Origin: Enterobacteriaceae bacterium ESL0689
GTDB taxonomy: Bacteria; Pseudomonadota; Gammaproteobacteria; Enterobacterales; Enterobacteriaceae
Length of the DNA: 64,000 nucleotides
Reading direction: 5' to 3'
Assembly: GCA_029433525.1 (NCBI GenBank)
Contig: JAQTIF010000002.1
Coordinates: 1 to 64,000 of the forward strand
Shown: piece after piece, positions 7,456 to 13,301 of the stretch
Layout of the letters: each line of letters begins with the position of its first letter
Numbering within the stretch: position 1 is the first letter of the stretch
Notes under the pieces: generated by a model
What the model saw: only the letters and a program-made list of their open reading frames with translations
Told to the model about the DNA's origin: nothing
Databases searched by the model: none
Translations under genes and position numbers: made by a program

Positions 7456-7728
7456 ATGAAAATCGAATACGACCAGAATAAACGAAAAAAAACACTGCTG
7501 GAGCGTGGTATTGATTTTGCCAGAGCTGGAGAGGTTTTCGCAGGTATCCACTTTACCGCCGAAGATAACCGGCAGAACTACGGAGAGATCAGGAATATCA
7601 CTGTGGGAAAACTGGATGCCAGACTGGTTGTTATGGTCTGGACTCAACGCGGCCAGGCACGCCGCATTATCTCGATGAGGAAAGCTAATGAGCGAGAGAT
7701 TAAACGATTCAAACAGTACCTGGGTTGA
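7456..7728 (+). CDS. brnT: BrnT-family ribonuclease toxin
   Basis: The 90-residue protein fits BrnT, a RelE-fold ribonuclease toxin: MKIEYDQNKRKKTLLERGIDF at the start, a central FAGIHFTAEDNRQNYGE, and the terminal RRIISMRKANEREIKRF that carries catalytic basic residues. BrnT stops translation by cleaving RNA and is held inactive by BrnA. Length is typical. The ATG lies seven bases after the -10 box and has no ribosome-binding site, so the mRNA may be leaderless. The gene overlaps brnA by 41 bases and reads opposite to its phage neighbours, as an inserted module. Confidence 0.92.
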   Translation: MKIEYDQNKRKKTLLERGIDFARAGEVFAGIHFTAEDNRQNYGEIRNITVGKLDARLVVMVWTQRGQARRIISMRKANEREIKRFKQYLG

Positions 7729-7954
7729 CGTTGATGACGCACCAGAACTTAACGATACCTTCTTTGAAAATGCTACCCTGCACGACGGAAAAAAAATAAT
7801 TCGTCGGGGCAGGCCAGCATCAACACAGCCAACAAAACAATCGGTGACTATCCGATATTCTCCAGAGGTTATCGAGGCATTCAGGTCTACCGGTAAAGGC
7901 TGGCAGACCCGTATGGACGACGCTTTAAAAGAGTGGTTATCAGAACACAGATAG
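7688..7954 (+). CDS. brnA: BrnA-family antitoxin
   Basis: The 88-residue protein has an N-terminal toxin-binding part with acidic residues (VDVDDAPELNDTFFENA), the linker GRPAST, and a C-terminal ribbon-helix-helix (KQSVTIRYSPEVIEAFRSTG, then GWQTRMDDALKEWL), the BrnA arrangement. BrnA binds BrnT and represses the operon. It starts inside brnT at ATG 7688, preceded by GAGGAAAGCTA. The long overlap suggests coupled translation that keeps antitoxin supply tied to toxin. Confidence 0.92.
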   Translation: MSERLNDSNSTWVDVDDAPELNDTFFENATLHDGKKIIRRGRPASTQPTKQSVTIRYSPEVIEAFRSTGKGWQTRMDDALKEWLSEHR

Positions 7955-7967
7955 CCAGAATTTTCAC

Positions 7968-8516
7968 CTATAGCGCCATCAGCTTGCCAGCCAGCTCTTC
8001 CTTCGGCATCACCAGCCAGCCGTGCGCTTTGAGTATTGATAGCGCTTCCTCTGCCGTGACCAGTTTGCCAGGCTCATAGTTGCGGATATACGCTATTTTG
8101 TTATCACGGACGGCGAGGAGTATATCGAGATCGATTTTGCCCGGCTCTCTCTGCCTGTCCTGTTGGTTGAAATAACAATCCTCCAGTCGTTCGAATACCT
8201 CCCACGCCTGGTCTGTTTCCAACATTTTTGCGTGGCGAGCGGCTCCGCGTTCTGTCCAGAGGATGATGGATCTCGTTTTAGGTGAGATTTTCACAGACTC
8301 GCTTAAAGATAGTCTGTGCTTTATGTCTCTAAGTTCATCCCCAGTTAATTTATAGAAATGTTTTCCTTCAACAAACCGCTCGGAATTTCTGGAGTGATTC
8401 TGCTGAATGCGAATAGATTCTGTACCGTAAAGTTGCGCTAAAATTTCAGTGGTTATAACGGGAATTTTGTTATGAGTGATCGGAGAAAGAGTTTCGACAG
8501 AAAATTGAGTAACCAT
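7968..8516 (-). CDS. ant: ORF6N-domain phage antirepressor
   Basis: The 182-residue protein carries an ORF6N domain at residues about 10-100 (IPVITTEILAQLYGTESIRI, then NSERFVEGKHFYKLTGDEL and ILWTERGAARHAKM). This domain is found in antirepressors that inactivate phage repressors. The C-terminal part is specific (LVTAEEALSILKAHGWLVMP). The start has a strong AGGAGG site. It follows a C4-type antisense RNA with a visible target in the leader, the arrangement of the P1 c4-ant operon, so its expression is probably held down by that RNA. The terminator is at 7388-7413, beyond brnTA. Confidence 0.85.
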   Translation of the reverse strand: MVTQFSVETLSPITHNKIPVITTEILAQLYGTESIRIQQNHSRNSERFVEGKHFYKLTGDELRDIKHRLSLSESVKISPKTRSIILWTERGAARHAKMLETDQAWEVFERLEDCYFNQQDRQREPGKIDLDILLAVRDNKIAYIRNYEPGKLVTAEEALSILKAHGWLVMPKEELAGKLMAL

Positions 8517-8628
8517 AATTGGCCTCCTATATTTTTCAGTGTTCGTTTACCAGTTAGTAGCTGGCGATCGGGTGTCAACTAGAGCAATATAGGTAGCTCC
8601 GGGCATATTCCCCTTGCGGGTATTGTAT

Positions 8629-8643
8629 TAACGCCTCTCCACC
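8629..8643 (-). promoter_or_regulatory. Predicted C4 target in the antirepressor leader
   Basis: The minus strand reads GGTGGAG and then GCGTTA after a short spacer. GGAG and GCGTTA are the complements of CTCC and TAACGC inside the upstream C4-like RNA (8802-8814). GGTGGAG can also pair with CTCCACC at that RNA's 3' end. It lies about 115 bases before the ant start. Confidence 0.55.
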
Positions 8644-8683
8644 CGGTCATTGTTCGGATGTGTTTATGCCAGATTGCAGACAT

Positions 8684-8711
8684 AAAAAAACCGCAGGGCT
8701 ATCGGGTGCGG
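8684..8711 (-). terminator. Terminator between C4-like RNA and ant
   Basis: On the minus strand CCGCA and TGCGG form a stem around an 11-base loop, followed by seven T. It lies between the C4-like RNA and the ant gene and could stop short transcripts carrying the RNA. Confidence 0.55.
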
Positions 8712-8789
8712 ACGACCGCCTATATTTTCTAGTACGATCAGTATGCAGCAGACCTCGCCTGATTGTCAATCATTACTAATCTTGCTGGC

Positions 8790-8862
8790 GGTGGAGTGTG
8801 CGGAGTTAGCGTTACCGTAGAAACCAACCGGCGAGCCTTTCGGCTCCCCCACACAGCCCACC
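8790..8862 (-). ncRNA. c4: C4-type antisense RNA
   Basis: The 73-base minus-strand segment folds like C4 RNA of phages P1 and P7. An outer stem pairs GGTGG with CCACC and then TGTG with CACA, and inside it a GAGCC-GAAA-GGCTC hairpin is followed by a second arm. Two single-stranded blocks, TAACGC and CTCC (8802-8814), are complementary to the ant leader at 8629-8640. P1 C4 is about 77 nucleotides and blocks antirepressor synthesis by pairing with the ant leader. Size, fold, position and complementarity agree. The RNA ends and its promoter are not fixed by the sequence alone. Confidence 0.7.
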
Positions 8863-8892
8863 ATAAATCGTAAATGGCTATGCTTTACGCAT

Positions 8893-8912
8893 AAAAAAAC
8901 CGCTAACGCGGT
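8893..8912 (-). terminator. Terminator after the dnaB-like gene
   Basis: On the minus strand AACCGC-GTTA-GCGGTT is followed by a run of seven T. It ends the replication operon about 100 bases after the helicase stop codon. Confidence 0.8.
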
Positions 8913-8928
8913 TATGCGTCTCTACAGA

Positions 8929-8990
8929 TATCCGGGGTTCCAATCCCGGCAACCGATTTTGCGGTTGCTCTGTGAATATAGCCCCGGATA
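8929..8990. other. Structured element of unknown role
   Basis: TATCCGGGG (8929-8937) and CCCCGGATA (8982-8990) are perfect nine-base complements. Inside, GCAACCG (8949-8955) and CGGTTGC (8962-8968) form a seven-pair hairpin. The plus strand also holds GGGTTCCAATCCC, which looks like a tRNA T-arm. It lies in the 3' untranslated region of the helicase mRNA, before its terminator. I see no match to a known RNA family. Confidence 0.55.
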
Positions 8991-9009
8991 CCTGATACTG
9001 CCAACACTA

Positions 9010-10422
9010 CTAAAAACCGCCTTTTTTCGCTGTCTCGCGTCTTTCTTTCTCGCGACTGCGTTCAGCCGCTGCTACCTGGTCACAGTCGTAGATAGCTCCG
9101 TTTCGCTGATCGCAATAAATAACCCCTGTCGAGCCGTGCCTGTTCAACCGCAACAGCAATTCAGTTGCCGCCTGATCCGCGTTCTCGTCGTAGGCTCCCT
9201 CACGGTAGATTCCTATCCAGTAATCACAGTCCTGCTCAATCTGGCCTGTGTCGCGCGAGTCGCTCGGCAACGGGCGTTTATTTATTCGTTTTTCCAGCTC
9301 GCGGTTAAGTTGTGTCAGCAATACAACAATACAGTCCAGCTCTTTGGCGAGGTTTTTAAGGCCTTTGGTGATCAACCCAAACGCCAGATCGTTACGCTCC
9401 GCTTTTTCAGCTTTCATGAGCGTCAGGTAATCAACCAGTATCATCCCAACCTTTCCCCTCTCGCGTTTAATACGGCGCGATTCTGAAACGATATGGGCAA
9501 GCCCCACTCCTGGGGTATCGTCGATAAAAATATTTTGCGTATCGATTAGCCTGCCCAGCGCCGCAGTGCCAACAGAAAATTCCTGATTAGTGTCTGCTCC
9601 ACGATAATAAATATCGGTATTGACGCCAGAGAGCTGACCGATCATCCGCTCCAGGATTTGCGGGCCAGGCATTTCCAGGCTGAACAGGATCGCCGGTAAA
9701 TTTTCGTTCAGTGCGCAGTTGATCGCTAACTGGCCGTATAGCGTTGTTTTCCCCATTTTTGGCCTGGCACCGATAACCAGTAACGCCCCGCGAATTAATT
9801 TTTTAGGGGCCAACAGCGCATCCAGTGACGGTATCCCCGTTGACAGCCCGCGAGATCGCTGGTCGGGATCAAACCGTTTGTCCACCTCAGCGAGCCACTC
9901 ATCAGCGACCTCAATCAGTGGCCTGGCACCCCGGCTATGACCGGTTTTCTCACGGTCTGACAGTTGCAGTAGCATTGCCTGCACTGATTCGTATTTTTCA
10001 GTCGCATTCATCCCGTTGCGGGCATAAAACAACTCTGTCGCCTCTGCAAGCCGCTGGATAGCGTAGCGCTCCAGAGCTGCGTCACGCACTGACTGAGCGT
10101 AGGAAACAATATTCGCTGCGCTGGGTGTATTTTTTGACAGTTCCGCCAGATACGCAAACCCGCCTACCGATTCGGACAGCGCCCGGCTTTCCAGTGAATC
10201 AAACAGAGTCAGTAAATCCACAGGGGTCTGTGCCCGGTACAGCCTCTGCATCTCAGTAAAAATCACCTGGTGGGCGTGAGTGTAAAACATTTCAGGGTTT
10301 AGCAGACCTAAAACTTTCTGCGTGCGCTCGCTGTTGTCGTCGTCGATCAGCAACCCGCCAATCACGCTACGCTCAGCCTCGGTATTGTTCGGTGGCAACA
10401 CTGCAAGTTCAGGGTTAATCAC
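9010..10422 (-). CDS. DnaB-type phage replicative helicase
   Basis: The 470-residue protein is a DnaB-family helicase like P22 gene 12. It has an N-terminal helical domain (NNTEAERSVIGGLLID) and a C-terminal RecA-like domain with Walker A GARPKMGKTT (about 218-227), the SLEMPG motif, Walker B VGMILVDYLTLM, and a final RLNRHGSTGVIYCD with the arginine finger region. It unwinds DNA at the phage replication fork and makes the phage independent of helicase loading by lambda-P-type proteins. Its start overlaps the stop of the O-like gene by four bases. Transcription ends at 8893-8912. Confidence 0.93.
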   Translation of the reverse strand: MINPELAVLPPNNTEAERSVIGGLLIDDDNSERTQKVLGLLNPEMFYTHAHQVIFTEMQRLYRAQTPVDLLTLFDSLESRALSESVGGFAYLAELSKNTPSAANIVSYAQSVRDAALERYAIQRLAEATELFYARNGMNATEKYESVQAMLLQLSDREKTGHSRGARPLIEVADEWLAEVDKRFDPDQRSRGLSTGIPSLDALLAPKKLIRGALLVIGARPKMGKTTLYGQLAINCALNENLPAILFSLEMPGPQILERMIGQLSGVNTDIYYRGADTNQEFSVGTAALGRLIDTQNIFIDDTPGVGLAHIVSESRRIKRERGKVGMILVDYLTLMKAEKAERNDLAFGLITKGLKNLAKELDCIVVLLTQLNRELEKRINKRPLPSDSRDTGQIEQDCDYWIGIYREGAYDENADQAATELLLRLNRHGSTGVIYCDQRNGAIYDCDQVAAAERSREKERRETAKKGGF

Positions 10423-11345
10423 AGCGACTCCTCACGGGTTTTCAGCAGCGTATCGGAGCGCAGCAGGTAATCAAAATTCGCTCTCCAGCCCCGATCGTTG
10501 TCCCCGAAATAAAACGGCCTGGCCAGTCTGGCAAACGCAGCGAAATAATTTTCCACGGACTCGATTGTTGGCTCCCTGAGTTCCGACAGCAGCCGCCTGA
10601 TAGCCCTCCGGCGTTTTTCGTTCAGCGCCTCAGCCCTGGGCAGTCTGTCACCCAGTTCGGTGTTATACGCCTGCACCACAGCCTGAAAATCTACGGCAGG
10701 TTTTGGGGTCGGTTTTGGTTTTGGTTTTGGCGAAGCAGGTTTTTTTTCCTGCCCGACACAGCCCCCCTTGGGGGGTAGGGGGGTATTATTTAATAATATA
10801 TTTATATTTCTTTGGTGTTCCCCCGTTTTGAGGGATTTTATTTCCCCCGTTTCAGGGGATTTTCCCTCGTTTTGAGGTATACCCTGTTTTGAGGGATTTT
10901 CCCCTGTTTTGAGGGATTGATTTTCATCTTCATTTATCCCCTGTTTTAGGGGGGATTCATCGTCAGAATTATCCTCCTCTGGTAATACGCTCTCTGGCAA
11001 TTTCCACTCTGAAATATTTTTGTTTGGCCCGATACTACGACCGATCTGGATCAACAAATTCATCCTAACGAGCTGCACTCTCGTCTCACTGACACGTTTT
11101 TCCGGCAGTCTGGCTATCTGTGCAATCTGGGCGTTAGATATTCTGTCTGTAGCCCTCTGCCAGCCGTAGGTAAGACGCAGAACAGCCAGCAAAACCTTGA
11201 ATTGTCTTTTTGTCAGATTAGCGCCTGCATATTCCTCCAGCAGAGTATTAGACAGGCGTGTAAATCCATTGTTGATATCCGCCACGCAACGCTCCTCAAC
11301 CGCTACAGACGGTCTCAACGGTATTATTTTTGCGGCATTACTCAC
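10419..11345 (-). CDS. O-like phage replication initiator
   Basis: The 308-residue protein has a winged-helix N-terminal domain (about 25-115; NGFTRLSNTLLEEYAGANLT, then FKVLLAVLRLTYGWQRATD) like the phage replisome organiser and lambda O families. The middle is low in complexity, encoded by the origin repeats, and ends in a lysine-proline stretch (PKPKPKPTPKP). The C-terminal domain (about 215-308) probably recruits the helicase encoded next. The start is GTG at 11345, overlapping the end of a small upstream gene. The origin lies inside the gene, as in lambda. Confidence 0.88.
   Translation of the reverse strand: MSNAAKIIPLRPSVAVEERCVADINNGFTRLSNTLLEEYAGANLTKRQFKVLLAVLRLTYGWQRATDRISNAQIAQIARLPEKRVSETRVQLVRMNLLIQIGRSIGPNKNISEWKLPESVLPEEDNSDDESPLKQGINEDENQSLKTGENPSKQGIPQNEGKSPETGEIKSLKTGEHQRNINILLNNTPLPPKGGCVGQEKKPASPKPKPKPTPKPAVDFQAVVQAYNTELGDRLPRAEALNEKRRRAIRRLLSELREPTIESVENYFAAFARLARPFYFGDNDRGWRANFDYLLRSDTLLKTREESL
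10785..10957. other. Phage replication origin: six iterons plus AT-rich tract
   Basis: Six copies of an approximately 20-bp repeat related to CCCCTGTTTTGAGGGATTTT lie at 10821-10840, 10845-10863, 10864-10880, 10881-10900, 10901-10920 and 10938-10957. Each is itself an imperfect inverted repeat. An AT-rich tract of about 28 bases (10785-10812) borders them, suitable for strand opening. Repeats inside an O-like gene next to AT-rich DNA match the lambda origin layout. Confidence 0.8.
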
Positions 11346-11484
11346 GATTGCCCTCCCTGCGTTTTAATTCCTCCAGAACGACGCGCATTCTCAGTGCCAC
11401 TACTGGATTAACCGACCGCACAAACTGATAACGGGTTATATTTTTGTGTATCTGGTCATGGTAATATCGATTGTTTCTACGCAT
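11338..11484 (-). CDS. Small basic phage protein
   Basis: A 48-residue frame begins at ATG 11484 after a GGAG site and ends inside the first codons of the O-like gene (TAA at 11338-11340), an eight-base overlap suggesting coupled translation. The product is arginine-rich (MRRNNRYYHDQIHKNITRYQ). It starts eight bases before the end of ydaT. I do not recognise a family. The good ribosome-binding site and tight packing support a real gene. Confidence 0.6.
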   Translation of the reverse strand: MRRNNRYYHDQIHKNITRYQFVRSVNPVVALRMRVVLEELKRREGNRE

Positions 11485-11968
11485 AATTACTCCGGTATAT
11501 TTCAGGCGAATCTGTGCAGAGTGGCGTCACTGCTGCCCGCATAGCCACAAACGCAGATATCGCCTCGTTAATCTCTCTCAGCACGATTGCCGGTGCTGCG
11601 CGGAGGTGAACGGCGTTTACCGCCTCTGTGCTCTCCCGTGCGGCAACTGCGGCCAGCAATACCGGATCCCCCGGTGATTCAATCCTGGCTCGCCGTTCTG
11701 CCGGTAATGCGGATAACGCCACGGGATATAACTCCCGCGCCAGCGAAGCATATTTAGGCCCGTCGTAGCCTCTGAAAATTCTTCGTATCCGTTGCACCGC
11801 GTTCCGTAGCCCGTCACTGGTATTTGCTGGCGGGAGAATATCTCCTCCGCCACTGGCGTGATATTGATCGGTAATCGCCAGACCAACTGCTTTCCAGCCG
11901 TCTGCCAGCGCCCAGGCCTCTAATTCAGCAGTAATAACACCAACCTGGTGATTAGGGGTGATTTTCAT
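11477..11968 (-). CDS. ydaT: YdaT-like phage protein
   Basis: The 163-residue protein resembles YdaT of the Rac prophage. It begins MKITPNHQVGVITAELEAWA, has a central RNAVQRIRRIFRGYDGPKYA, and then a long helical part (VLREINEAISAFVAMRAA). YdaT is toxic when the Rac repressor is lost and is encoded with YdaS under RacR control. The position, second in the leftward operon after the Cro-like gene, is the same. Its start overlaps ydaS by 17 bases. In this phage it occupies the place of cII in lambda, so it may be a regulator rather than a toxin. Confidence 0.75.
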   Translation of the reverse strand: MKITPNHQVGVITAELEAWALADGWKAVGLAITDQYHASGGGDILPPANTSDGLRNAVQRIRRIFRGYDGPKYASLARELYPVALSALPAERRARIESPGDPVLLAAVAARESTEAVNAVHLRAAPAIVLREINEAISAFVAMRAAVTPLCTDSPEIYRSNYA

Positions 11969-12206
11969 GAATCAGCGCCCCTTCTCGTTTTGCTTTACGC
12001 TGTCTCATGCGCTCAGATTTCAGTCGCTGGTAAAATCCGCGATCAAAATTCAGAGCGCCAAGTGACGCAGAGGATAAAATTGCAGCAGATCCTTGTGGGA
12101 TAAAACCAATTTTTACCCAACGTGATACTGCTGCCTGAGATACCCCAGCGACCTCTGCCAGCTTAGTTTTAGTTCTAAAAAATTTAATTGCATCGGTTGT
12201 TAACAT
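11952..12206 (-). CDS. ydaS: Cro/YdaS-like DNA-binding protein
   Basis: The 84-residue protein has a helix-turn-helix at residues about 15-32 (KLAEVAGVSQAAVSRWVK) and a basic C-terminus (RLKSERMRQRKAKRE). It is the first gene of the leftward operon, divergent from the repressor gene, the position of cro. In Rac this place is held by YdaS. The ATG follows a strong GGAGGT site. It probably binds the same operators at 12218-12278. Confidence 0.82.
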   Translation of the reverse strand: MLTTDAIKFFRTKTKLAEVAGVSQAAVSRWVKIGFIPQGSAAILSSASLGALNFDRGFYQRLKSERMRQRKAKREGALIHENHP

Positions 12207-12217
12207 CTATACCTCCA

Positions 12218-12278
12218 CTTACAAGATGGTAATAACTTATATCTTAACATATGGTAAGTCAACTTGATTTATATTAAG
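12218..12278. promoter_or_regulatory. Immunity operators and divergent promoter region
   Basis: Three 16-bp imperfect palindromes of the form CTTAN8TAAG lie at 12218-12233, 12243-12258 and 12263-12278. On the minus strand TTGACT (12262-12257) and TATAAG (12241-12236) form a leftward promoter with a 15-base spacer, with the middle palindrome between the two boxes. This is the layout of a lambda-type switch between racR and ydaS. Confidence 0.7.
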
Positions 12279-12281
12279 AGA

Positions 12282-12686
12282 ATGAAGACAAATACTTTAA
12301 GTGAGCGCATCTCATTAAGGCGTAAAGAGCTTGGCTATTCGCAGCAACGACTTGCCGATTTGGCAAAAGTTTCCCACGTCACAATCTACAAGTGGGAATC
12401 TGGTGAGACAGAACCTAAAGGAAAAAATTTTTTCTCGCTGAGTAGAGTTCTGAAATGCTCGCCAACATGGCTGCTATACGGAGATGAAGATCAGTCCCCT
12501 CTACCTGCTGATCAACTTCCTCTTGAACTTGACGACAGGCAAAAACGGCTACTAGATCTGTTTGATTCACTGCCGGAGTCAGAAAAAGAGGCGCAACTCA
12601 GTGAGTTGGAAGCAAGGGTGGAAAATTTTAACCGATTATTCGAGGAGCTTCTTAACGTCAGAAAGAAACACCTCTCTAAAAAATAA
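12282..12686 (+). CDS. racR: RacR-like prophage repressor
   Basis: The 134-residue protein has an N-terminal XRE helix-turn-helix (residues about 8-60; GYSQQRLADLAKVSHVTIYK, then CSPTWLLYGDED) and a C-terminal helical part (FDSLPESEKEAQLSELEARV, then FNRLFEELLNVRKK). The C-terminal half matches RacR of the Rac prophage well. It lacks the self-cleaving peptidase domain of lambda CI, so SOS induction by RecA-driven cleavage is not expected, and induction may depend on the antirepressors. The ATG at 12282 was chosen over an upstream non-ATG start because it follows AAGAG. Confidence 0.87.
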   Translation: MKTNTLSERISLRRKELGYSQQRLADLAKVSHVTIYKWESGETEPKGKNFFSLSRVLKCSPTWLLYGDEDQSPLPADQLPLELDDRQKRLLDLFDSLPESEKEAQLSELEARVENFNRLFEELLNVRKKHLSKK

Positions 12687-12692
12687 TAATAA

Positions 12693-12724
12693 AAACGTAA
12701 CATTTTCAATGTGTTGCGTTTTTT
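12693..12724 (+). terminator. Terminator after racR
   Basis: AACGTAACA and a near-complementary TGTGTTGCGTT form an imperfect stem followed by a T-rich run, seven bases after the racR stop. Confidence 0.55.
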
Positions 12725-12869
12725 ACGCCTATAAGCTTAATTTTTTTTAAGCATTGCTATTGCAATTTATCTTACTTTTAATTAAGTTTATCCCATCGAA
12801 ACCACACAGTGATTTCTCAGATAACACGTTCCGCCAGCCTGGCGACAAAGGCACAACAGGAGACTTGTA

Positions 12870-13079
12870 ATGACGACAGATAATCGTGCAATACCTGACA
12901 GCAATTGCTCCGCTACCGATATGGACGCAATCCACGCTGAAGCTCTGGAAATGAACAAGAGATTCGGAGACCTCTATTACCGCTACTGGCGCTGGTGGCA
13001 TGTACTGGATGAGTATTCCCGCGCTGAGGATCTCGCTCTTGCTCATAAACAAGCCCTGGTAATGAATGCGTTAATATGA
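12870..13079 (+). CDS. Small phage early protein
   Basis: The 69-residue frame follows a GGAG ribosome-binding site and is bounded by a terminator-like hairpin downstream. The product is acidic at the N-terminus and has an aromatic cluster (FGDLYYRYWRWWHVLDEYSR). I do not recognise a family. It is the first gene after the repressor in the rightward arm, where lambdoid phages place small early proteins that act on the host. Confidence 0.6.
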   Translation: MTTDNRAIPDSNCSATDMDAIHAEALEMNKRFGDLYYRYWRWWHVLDEYSRAEDLALAHKQALVMNALI

Positions 13080-13096
13080 TTGTGATTTCCTGGTTT

Positions 13097-13134
13097 CTGG
13101 CGGTCCGTCCATTTCCGGCAACCGCCAGCTTTTT
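13097..13134 (+). terminator. Intrinsic terminator in the early arm
   Basis: CTGGCGGT (13097-13104) pairs perfectly with ACCGCCAG (13121-13128), followed by CTTTTTC. It could end the preceding short transcript or be an antitermination-controlled early terminator. Confidence 0.65.
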
Positions 13135-13235
13135 CAGGGTGCAACAGGTGAGGATATTAAAATAGTGTTCTTTCCGTTGTGTGTAGAGGGTGAGTTTGGC
13201 GGCTACCGGATCTTCAACCAATATACAGGAGGAAG

Positions 13236-13286
13236 ATGATAATGTTCTGCCGGATAGCCGCTCTTTTTAAATCTCCTATTTATTAA
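13236..13286 (+). CDS. Possible 16-residue leader peptide
   Basis: ATG 13236 follows AGGAGGAAG, the best ribosome-binding site in this stretch, and opens a 16-codon frame (MIMFCRIAALFKSPIY) that stops 15 bases before the repeat-protein gene. An overlapping 26-codon frame also exists. It may be a translated leader for the next gene, or chance. Confidence 0.3.
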   Translation: MIMFCRIAALFKSPIY

Positions 13287-13301
13287 ACTAAGGCAATTAT
13301 T

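Noticed and set aside
8925..9000. A phage tRNA suggested by GGGTTCCAATCCC
   Set aside because: The T-arm-like motif is present, but no acceptor stem, anticodon arm or CCA end can be formed around it. The surrounding pairing builds a different structure.
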